Shown piece after piece: positions 27,601 through 33,380 of a DNA stretch of 64,000 bases; the first letter of the stretch is position 1; each line of letters opens with the position of its first letter. A program made the translations under genes and the position numbers. The DNA comes from Runella defluvii. Lineage in GTDB: Bacteria > Bacteroidota > Bacteroidia > Cytophagales > Spirosomataceae. The DNA lies in the NCBI RefSeq assembly GCF_014195535.1, contig NZ_JACIBY010000014.1, forward strand, positions 2,501 through 66,500, read 5' to 3'. The notes below the pieces were generated by a model, which made no database searches, had not been told where the DNA came from, and saw only the letters and a list, made by a program, of their open reading frames with translations.

Positions 27601-27699
27601 CTCCTCCACCACAACGGCGGTAGCTATGTACAAAACTATGTCAAAGGCTTTGTGGAAGAGATTGGGGAAAGCGTTTTGGGGATTTGGGAGAGGAGGTGA
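24697..27699 (+). CDS. LRR-Roc-COR-TIR (ROCO) protein
   Basis: 1000 residues: leucine-rich repeats at about 20-200 (LTNLTNLNLS type, DNA markedly AT-rich), Roc GTPase (Walker A LLGNSTAGKTSL at 254-265, switch WDFGGQDYYHATH), COR domain (to about 740), and a C-terminal TIR from 825 (LNVFVCYSHEDQTEMEAF ... SSYIQEKEYGKMK). ROCO proteins are GTP-regulated dimers; with a TIR they should act as signal-triggered NADases or scaffolds. It is an intact relative of the frameshifted gene at 10763-13638. The GC content rises abruptly from the LRR part to the GTPase, suggesting separate histories for the two parts. It is the last gene of the SLOG-channel operon. Confidence 0.88.
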   Translation: MSNIEAAKRRIRKCLENQETELDLSGLGLSDLEKEVPELNECVHLTSLNLSNNLISDLSLLYRLTNLTNLNLSYNNRIINISCLSNLKSLKRLNLGSCHIRNIFALSDLTNLMNLELFSQQILDLNALSYLTNLTNLELFCSQIYDLSPLVNLTNLKSLILGSSRIRDISPLSKLNSLTKLNILSNGIIDFRILLQNSNYQNGKLNVLLNVSTHDYSIPYNLEQAISEGYDALKAYYDTLDAEGKIQNDQLKVILLGNSTAGKTSLVKYWGNKTFDEKQTTTHGIYTPMDLPLNYQAENSNFRVNVWDFGGQDYYHATHRLFVTRESTYVLVCNKNLEDKPAQELTTEYMQVGEEVQAVEVPVQHYPYRYWLQTLAFLTQSGKIDDPQNQSKDKSKLPKLFLVENKCGIEHKESKHNQRMRLDEKLSQTLPFEVVGGDFYHIDIQKAYQYHSGKDTQRSARRFYDAYGDFEEQLLQTLRTQIENNRYEVHANFPKIRDILASMAAHMQNREPSPELNEYLAANKIAPIKSYQKLPVWISYDEYRDIVERKENSKSKFEDIEGFLHTYLQNLCGRIFHFKDIPSLAHIVFIDPNWLHQTIYKVLNQKVLDNQGEFTIHDADAVIDGNIMDAATFLDAMKAFDLIFEIPDQDPQRFVAPQYLPEVCPLHTAGLYSLIEENYDLALTLEFSYYLPSSLISRIISKKGHLIKNRQQFLWRNGLLYTDENQVSVFIECKPTERRIEISLNKKDKNKIQQTLRVLMTLLEENFSDEIADAYVVLPSIKAKAKWKHLLKSKEGRQNKVKNYEEEGELADAEPFWFLFREFERKPLNVFVCYSHEDQTEMEAFTHELTKQLKSFEKQHGININPFTDLELKTGMLWDTVLQERIAQNDLLICLLSPTFFTSSYIQEKEYGKMKQLAQQNPNKLIAPIYVKSCYIAEDNEIANLQFYKPLASRFGLSQSIKEFSFSNLLHHNGGSYVQNYVKGFVEEIGESVLGIWERR

Positions 27700-27713
27700 T
27701 AGTAGATTCTCAT

Positions 27714-30101
27714 CTAACCTCTTCTTGTACCAAATACTACCAACTCATGATTCTCAATATCTTCCATCGTAAATGAAAGCACGAAGTCATTTTTGCTTGT
27801 ATCAATACTATACTTTTCGCAAAATACTGGATGAATTACAAAAAGAACATTTTTAAAGTTTGAACTTGCTTTTCTGGCATGGTCGACCCCATTTGTGAAA
27901 ATAAAGGAATAATCCATTAATGAATTATTCTTATTACTTTTTGAAATAGACTTTTGAGTGTTAAATGTACCTAAAAAGCCGATTTCGTACAGATAGTCAA
28001 TTTTACTCTCAATAGTTGCAATTTTATTGTTTGTAATTTTGAATTCAACGTTATTCAAGATTTTGTACAAATCCTCATAGTTAAGTATTTGTTCAGCTTC
28101 CTCAAAACGGTTTAACACATCACGAATGTTTAAAAAAGAAGATTCAAATTCTCCTAAAAATTCACTCTCAACGACTTGCGCTGTTGTAAATCTTACCAAT
28201 TCTCTAATTTTTTCAGTTGTGAGTTTAGTGCCATTTTGTGATGCTTTTCTCTCAGCATTTAAAATGCCAGTATAATACCATAAAATCTCTCTTGGCCTCC
28301 AAAATGTGTGTCTTAATATATAACAAAATAAAGGAATGCGTACATGCTGTTTTCCATTGAAATTAAAATCAATTTCATAAGGTATTGTGCCATATATTGT
28401 CTTGCATAAATCTTCAAACTTTTTGATTGGTGTTTTGGATCTTAAAAGAGGATAACCAGATAGTAGTTCTAAACGTTTTCCTAATAAATCACATAGTTCT
28501 GGACCACTCCAATGTAAATCGTCAAATTGTTGATGATTGAAACGATATTTGTCCCGATCTCTCTTTTCAATCTCTAAGAATCTATCACGAGGGATTGTAA
28601 TGCAATAGTTAAGCAAATCAAATACACCTTTTACAGTGGGAGATAAGCCTTTGGCATCAATGATTAATTGAATGAAAGACCAAAGCCAATCAATTTCGAA
28701 CTTTATTCTTTCCTGAATTTCTACATCCAAATCATGTTCCTCCAAAGTATAATCTTTCCGTCGAAAAAGGTCAAAAGAAGTATCGAATCCATCAAAGCTA
28801 AAAAATATTTTGCTTCCTTTTAGCCGCTTAGTTACTATTTGTAGCTTTTCGACAATCGGATTGGTAAGAGCATATTTTCTGAAAAGAGAAGGATCATGCG
28901 CTCTTTTTTGGGCACTAATTACAAAACTATCTAGGGCTGCCCTATTTGATTCTGTGAAATTATAAAGAAGCTCAAAAGAACGAAGTAAATATATAGAATG
29001 GCGGTCCTCGAAAGTCCTAATTTCCCTTGGATCTTCGGCTTTTAAAATATCTTTTAGATAAGCCCAAAATAGTCCAAAAGTATCGTCATCTATTTCGAAA
29101 TTTTTATCTTGTGCCAAATCTGTTATAGTTAACTCAATAAAACAGGTAATAATGAAAATTTCCCAAGCCCGTATCATTGAATCCCTCAAAGAAAGCAAAT
29201 TTAAATCAGATTTAACCCCTTTATCTTTTTGAAAAAGGAGAGTATATATCATTTCCATAGGAAACTTGTCAATATTAATCCTAATAGAACCTAAGTATTG
29301 GTTCTGGTCTAATAGTGGTATAATATCTGATAGTGTAGATTTTCCGCTTCCTTTTCTTCCAATTAAAAATTTTGTTGATTGGTTTATTATTTTTCCATAT
29401 ACCCGTGTTTCCACAAAGGCTTTTTTATATTTTTGGAAAGTTTCATAGTCATGCCAACGGGCCTTTGTATCTTCAAATAATTCATGAAATTCGGTTTGCC
29501 AATTTCGTTTAAACTCCTCTTGATAGGCACTGCAAACATCTTTAATCTCTTCCAGTATTGAGTCCATATCTTTTTTGAACTCTTTTTTGAAAGTTGGAGC
29601 ACTCAATCTTCCGTTTTTTTCAGTAACATGCAGACCTGAGAAGTCAAAAACTTTTAGATGCTCGATGATGAGGTCATTGGGGACTGATTCAGGCATGTTT
29701 CCACTTACCATGATTGGAATCACTCTGAAAAATTTGACAATCTTCAGTACTTTACTGGTTATCAGTTTGTTGTTCTCTTTTGTCGGAAGTTGGTAATAGC
29801 CATTGGTCTTTTGCTTTTTGTATCTATTCACAATTCTTTTGTATTCATCATACACTCCAACGTTCTCATCTTGCTCTCGAACTTTGTCATGATAAGTTTT
29901 TGATAAAAATAGAATGGCAACATCTGCTTGTTCAACTTGCTCAATAAAAGCTCGTATATTTCCATGATGATGGTGATCTACATGAGTCGTATCAAACAAA
30001 ACCTCATAAAGATTATCAGATTCTTTCCGCAAGTACTCAACCAAAAATTTGATTTTTGAATTTAAAGGGTAAGAGTATGAAATAAATATTTTTCCTCTCA
30101 T
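27714..30101 (-). CDS. TIR/SEFIR-like domain fused to a P-loop ATPase
   Basis: 795 residues. The N-terminal ~170 residues are TIR/SEFIR-like (KIFISYSYPLNSK; ADVAILFLSKTYHDK). A P-loop follows near residue 250 (LIGRKGSGKSTL), then a long helical region with FFSFDGFDTSFD as probable Walker B, as in ATPases annotated as Sll1717-type or FunZ-like. I do not see NB-ARC or STAND sensor motifs or repeats. The DNA is more AT-rich than its neighbours. It is encoded convergently to the ROCO gene and alone. Likely a self-contained TIR effector gated by ATP, but the trigger is unknown. Confidence 0.75.
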   Translation of the reverse strand: MRGKIFISYSYPLNSKIKFLVEYLRKESDNLYEVLFDTTHVDHHHHGNIRAFIEQVEQADVAILFLSKTYHDKVREQDENVGVYDEYKRIVNRYKKQKTNGYYQLPTKENNKLITSKVLKIVKFFRVIPIMVSGNMPESVPNDLIIEHLKVFDFSGLHVTEKNGRLSAPTFKKEFKKDMDSILEEIKDVCSAYQEEFKRNWQTEFHELFEDTKARWHDYETFQKYKKAFVETRVYGKIINQSTKFLIGRKGSGKSTLSDIIPLLDQNQYLGSIRINIDKFPMEMIYTLLFQKDKGVKSDLNLLSLRDSMIRAWEIFIITCFIELTITDLAQDKNFEIDDDTFGLFWAYLKDILKAEDPREIRTFEDRHSIYLLRSFELLYNFTESNRAALDSFVISAQKRAHDPSLFRKYALTNPIVEKLQIVTKRLKGSKIFFSFDGFDTSFDLFRRKDYTLEEHDLDVEIQERIKFEIDWLWSFIQLIIDAKGLSPTVKGVFDLLNYCITIPRDRFLEIEKRDRDKYRFNHQQFDDLHWSGPELCDLLGKRLELLSGYPLLRSKTPIKKFEDLCKTIYGTIPYEIDFNFNGKQHVRIPLFCYILRHTFWRPREILWYYTGILNAERKASQNGTKLTTEKIRELVRFTTAQVVESEFLGEFESSFLNIRDVLNRFEEAEQILNYEDLYKILNNVEFKITNNKIATIESKIDYLYEIGFLGTFNTQKSISKSNKNNSLMDYSFIFTNGVDHARKASSNFKNVLFVIHPVFCEKYSIDTSKNDFVLSFTMEDIENHELVVFGTRRG

Positions 30102-30235
30102 AATGATTTAGGATTTGGGGAATGAAGACTATTGCGTGTAAAGGAGTAAGTATATACTTCTTAATCAAATCTTAACAAAAAATTTATCAAACGGTCAATT
30201 ACTATAAAATTTACGACTTATAACAATGTGCCTTT
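30102..30235. promoter_or_regulatory. Intergenic region with a 12-bp palindrome
   Basis: A divergent region between the TIR-ATPase gene and the broken TIR-like gene. AAGTATATACTT (30148-30159) is a perfect palindrome, a possible regulator site upstream of the minus-strand gene. No other feature is evident. Confidence 0.3.
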
Positions 30236-30690
30236 ATGTGGATTTTAACATGTACCGTTGTCGCGGGGTGCTTTTTACTTGGCCATAAAGAAGAGGTCTT
30301 AACACTTAATTATCGCAGGGTTTACATTTGTATCTGTGATACCATGTCCTACAAGAAGATTGTTAAAAACTCAAACTCTCAGAGGAATACAAGGTCTGGA
30401 ATCATTCGATACCGCAGCACAGACAACGAAAAGTGAAAGATGATAATGAGTTGAGAGAAGTTTTCAAATCGCAGATGCGGGGTTGTACGCATGTATTTGT
30501 GCTGACAACGAGTGGCCTGCCTCGTAAATCCTACGTGCGGATGGAGATTGAAGTAGCACAAGAGTTGGGTAAAATAATAATTGCTATCCGTCCCAAAGGG
30601 AGCAACTACGTACCCCCTTTCATCAAAAAAGCCAATCCTGAATACATTTCCAATGACATTAGAACGGTGCAGAAGGCTTTGAAGAAGTAG
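30236..30690 (+). pseudogene. Frameshifted TIR-like (ThsB/MTH538-type) gene
   Basis: The C-terminal frame (GTG at 30433 to the stop at 30690) encodes HVFVLTTSGLPRKSYVRMEI then AQELGKIIIAIRP, the hallmark of the TIR-like family that includes Thoeris ThsB. The matching upstream piece, HSIPQHRQRKV, reads in the same frame back to a TAA at 30364-30366. The expected first strand (RRVYICICDTMSYKKIVK) is in the neighbouring frame. One extra A in the run 30365-30369 joins them as KKIVKKLKLSEEYKVW. The true start is uncertain; ATG at 30236 is the most upstream option. As written the gene is broken, by mutation or by a base missed in the homopolymer. Confidence 0.6.
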
Positions 30691-30698
30691 AAACAACA

Positions 30699-31325
30699 TT
30701 AGGTTGAATAGACCATATTCTCAGAAAGCCATGAAACAGTCAATGCTACGAATTCTGAGAAGGTAAGTTCATCCATTGTCCATTTTAAGGAAGTACACAG
30801 TTCGGGTAAATCTTGGTGAAATCGTTGATAGTTCTCAAAAATGTAGCTACCGTGAGGCAGACTTCGGGTAGTATGCTCACTCAGCCAATCACGCACCGAT
30901 TGAATCAGTTGTAGGCTGTCGTTGCGGTGGCTTTTGATGTCTTGTCCACCCAAATCGGAGATGAATTGTTTGTAGCGGAAGCCATCTGTATCTAAAATTA
31001 GGTATTTTTTTTCCTTATGTGATTTTCCACCGAACTGTTGGCAACCCATGAATAGCCCCAGTTCGAGCGGCATATTGAAACGAGGAAGCCCTTGGGCAGT
31101 TTCGATGCGAGATAAGTCGTGGATGCCAAGTTTACATTCCCCCATCATGCGGACGATTTTTTGAATACGAATGTCGTTGGAATTATTGGATTCAAGAGCG
31201 CAACGAGCGATAAATCCACAGGCGTGGACTCCAAAAATCAGGGACTCAAAAAGGGGGTTATAAGTGGAATCAAATGGACAGTTGATAAAAACGCTCAGTG
31301 CGTAGTTAGGATTGGCTTTTTTCAT
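30699..31325 (-). CDS. Conserved hypothetical protein with FINCPFD motif
   Basis: 208 residues from ATG at 31325; a TTG one codon earlier is less likely. Visible motifs are SVFINCPFDSTY near the start, FIARCALESNN and ECKLGIHDLSR. The pattern of short hydrophobic strands followed by acidic or polar residues suggests a Rossmann-like or TIR-like fold, but I cannot name the family. Its ATG shares one base with the stop of the upstream small gene (TGATG), so the two are expressed together. Sitting between TIR genes, the pair is probably another defence or toxin-antitoxin cassette; this is inference. Confidence 0.55.
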   Translation of the reverse strand: MKKANPNYALSVFINCPFDSTYNPLFESLIFGVHACGFIARCALESNNSNDIRIQKIVRMMGECKLGIHDLSRIETAQGLPRFNMPLELGLFMGCQQFGGKSHKEKKYLILDTDGFRYKQFISDLGGQDIKSHRNDSLQLIQSVRDWLSEHTTRSLPHGSYIFENYQRFHQDLPELCTSLKWTMDELTFSEFVALTVSWLSENMVYST

Positions 31326-31564
31326 CAAACACGTTTCTTCGACAAAGCCACTATCGCTTTTTCTACTTTACGAGCGAGGCTCTTTTTAACGGAGGGATTA
31401 GCTTTGTAAGGGTTACGCTCAACAGCAACACCACTGAATGGTTTCCCATCGGTTTTGATTTCGATAAACTGCCTCGAATCCGCATCTCTCAGAATATAAT
31501 GCCCCGTGGCAGGGTTTAAAATCTGGCTACGACGACTTGTTGTTTTGGCTTTGACAGTACTCAT
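31325..31564 (-). CDS. Small partner protein of the FINCPFD gene
   Basis: 79 residues, basic at both ends. The centre reads NPATGHYILRDADSRQFIEI, and a Lys/Arg-rich helix (VKKSLARKVEKAIVALSKKR) closes it. It has no recognisable DNA-binding motif, though the basic tail could bind nucleic acid. It is first in a two-gene unit and overlaps the downstream ATG by one base. By size and order it could be an antitoxin or specificity factor for the 208-residue protein. Family not recognised. Confidence 0.55.
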   Translation of the reverse strand: MSTVKAKTTSRRSQILNPATGHYILRDADSRQFIEIKTDGKPFSGVAVERNPYKANPSVKKSLARKVEKAIVALSKKRV

Positions 31565-31660
31565 AAAATCGCTTCATTTATTTTTACCAAAGATAACATT
31601 CGTTTTGCGAATAATATTTTAATTTGGTGAGAAATTTTGCAAGGACTGACTCCCGCACCC

Positions 31661-33352
31661 ATGCCCCCCACCCACTACGACGTATTCATCTCCCGCAAAA
31701 GCCAAGACGCCCACTTGGCCAAAGAACTCTATGATTTTTTGACAAGTAAGGGGTTGAAAGTTTTTGACTCTGACCACAGCCTGCAAGAAATGGGCAATGC
31801 CGATTATAGCCGTGCCATTGACGAGGCATTGGTCAATACGGAGCATATGATAGTATTAGGTAGCTCCATAGAAAATATCAACTCTTCTTGGGTAGAAGCT
31901 GAGTGGCGTTTTTTCTTGAATCGTAAACGTTCAGGAAAGGCGAAAGGGAATTTATTCACAGTAGTTACCGAAAAAAGGTTAATTGATGAATTACCCCCGA
32001 GTTTGCAAAATTATCAGGTTATAGTATTAGAGAATGTCTATTTTGAGCGAGTGCTGGCGTATGTGAAACCTGCTACATCGCAAAAGGAACATATGCCGCC
32101 ACCTGCGAAGCCAAATATTACCCCAACGCAAAGCCAATTAGAGGAATGGTTTCAGAAAGGGAAAGAATCTTACGCCAAAAATGATTACACAGAAGCGGTG
32201 AAATGGTATCGAAAAGCCGCTGAAAAAGGCCATGCTACCGCACAATACAAGATAGGTCAAATGTATTTTAAAGGCTTAGGTATAGAAGAAGATTATCAAA
32301 AAGCATTAGAATATTTTCAAAAATTAGTTGATACCAACAATCCGGATGGATATGCTGGTTTAGGTTATATGTTTTTTAAAGGCTTAGGAATGGCAAAAGA
32401 TTACAAAAAAGCGATAAGATACTTTGAGAAAGCAGTCGAAAAAAAAAGCTCTGATGGTTATGTTGGGTTAGCACTTATGTATCTTCATGGCTTAGGTGTC
32501 GAGAAAGACTATGAAAAAACATTAGAATGTCTTCATAATGCAATCGAACAAAAGAACCCAGATGGATATGCTGGTTTAGGCTACATGTTTTTAAAAGGCT
32601 TAGGGGTTGAAAAAGACCATACAAAAGCATTAAAATATTTGGAGGCAGCCACGGAACAAAAAAGTTATAGTGGATATGTTGGCTTAGGTCATATGTATCT
32701 TCAAGGCTTAGGTGTAGAGAAAGACTATAAAAAAGCGCTTGAATATTTGGAGAAAGCCGCCGAACAAAAAAGCCCTGATGGATATGCTGGCTTAGGTCGT
32801 ATGTATCTTCAAGGCTTAGGTGTGGCGAAAGACTACAAAAAAGCACTTGAATACTTAGAGAAAGCTGCCGAACGAAAAAATTCTACTGGATTTGCTCTTT
32901 TGGGAGGCATATACCTTATAGGTCTCGGCGTAGAGAAAGACTATAAAAAAGCGCTTGAATATTTGGAGAAAGCCGCTGAACAAAAAAGCTCTGATGGATA
33001 TGTTGGCTTGAGTCGTATGTATCTTCAAGGCTTAGGTGTGGCGAAAGACTACAAAAAAGCGCTTGAATATTTGGAGAAAGCCGCCGAACAAAAAAGCCCT
33101 GATGGATATTTTGGCTTAGGTCGTATGTATCTTCAAGGCTTAGGTGTGGCGAAAGACTACAAAAGAGCGCTTGAATATTTGGAGAAAGCCGCCGAACAAA
33201 AAAGCCCTGATGGGTATTGTCTTTTAGGTGTTATATATATTCATGGTCTTGGCGTAGAGAAAGACTACAAAAAAGCTCTGGAATACTTAGAGAAAGGAAA
33301 GCAAGGTTCTCCATCTGCGCAAAAAATTCTCGAAGAGATTAAGAATACTTAG
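31661..33352 (+). CDS. TIR domain - Sel1-repeat protein
   Basis: 563 residues from ATG at 31661 (an upstream TTG at 31637 is unlikely). Residues 1-140 are a TIR domain (YDVFISRKSQDAHLAKELYD ... SSWVEAEWRFFLNRKRSG), nearly the same as those at 23598 and 42232. After a Pro-rich linker come about ten Sel1-like repeats of 36 residues (GRMYLQGLGVAKDYKKALEY). There is no signal peptide or TM segment, so it is cytoplasmic. Sel1 arrays bind proteins or peptides, so the repeats should be the sensor and TIR the NADase output. It precedes the second SLOG-channel gene by 28 bases on the same strand. Confidence 0.85.
   Translation: MPPTHYDVFISRKSQDAHLAKELYDFLTSKGLKVFDSDHSLQEMGNADYSRAIDEALVNTEHMIVLGSSIENINSSWVEAEWRFFLNRKRSGKAKGNLFTVVTEKRLIDELPPSLQNYQVIVLENVYFERVLAYVKPATSQKEHMPPPAKPNITPTQSQLEEWFQKGKESYAKNDYTEAVKWYRKAAEKGHATAQYKIGQMYFKGLGIEEDYQKALEYFQKLVDTNNPDGYAGLGYMFFKGLGMAKDYKKAIRYFEKAVEKKSSDGYVGLALMYLHGLGVEKDYEKTLECLHNAIEQKNPDGYAGLGYMFLKGLGVEKDHTKALKYLEAATEQKSYSGYVGLGHMYLQGLGVEKDYKKALEYLEKAAEQKSPDGYAGLGRMYLQGLGVAKDYKKALEYLEKAAERKNSTGFALLGGIYLIGLGVEKDYKKALEYLEKAAEQKSSDGYVGLSRMYLQGLGVAKDYKKALEYLEKAAEQKSPDGYFGLGRMYLQGLGVAKDYKRALEYLEKAAEQKSPDGYCLLGVIYIHGLGVEKDYKKALEYLEKGKQGSPSAQKILEEIKNT
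32250..33320. repeat. 108-bp tandem repeats (Sel1 array)
   Basis: About ten 108-bp units encode the Sel1 repeats. Units between roughly 32690 and 33210 are almost identical (recurring TATGTATCTTCAAGGCTTAG), which points to recent duplication. Confidence 0.85.
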
Positions 33353-33380
33353 CTTTTACTATCAATGTAAACATAGTTTT

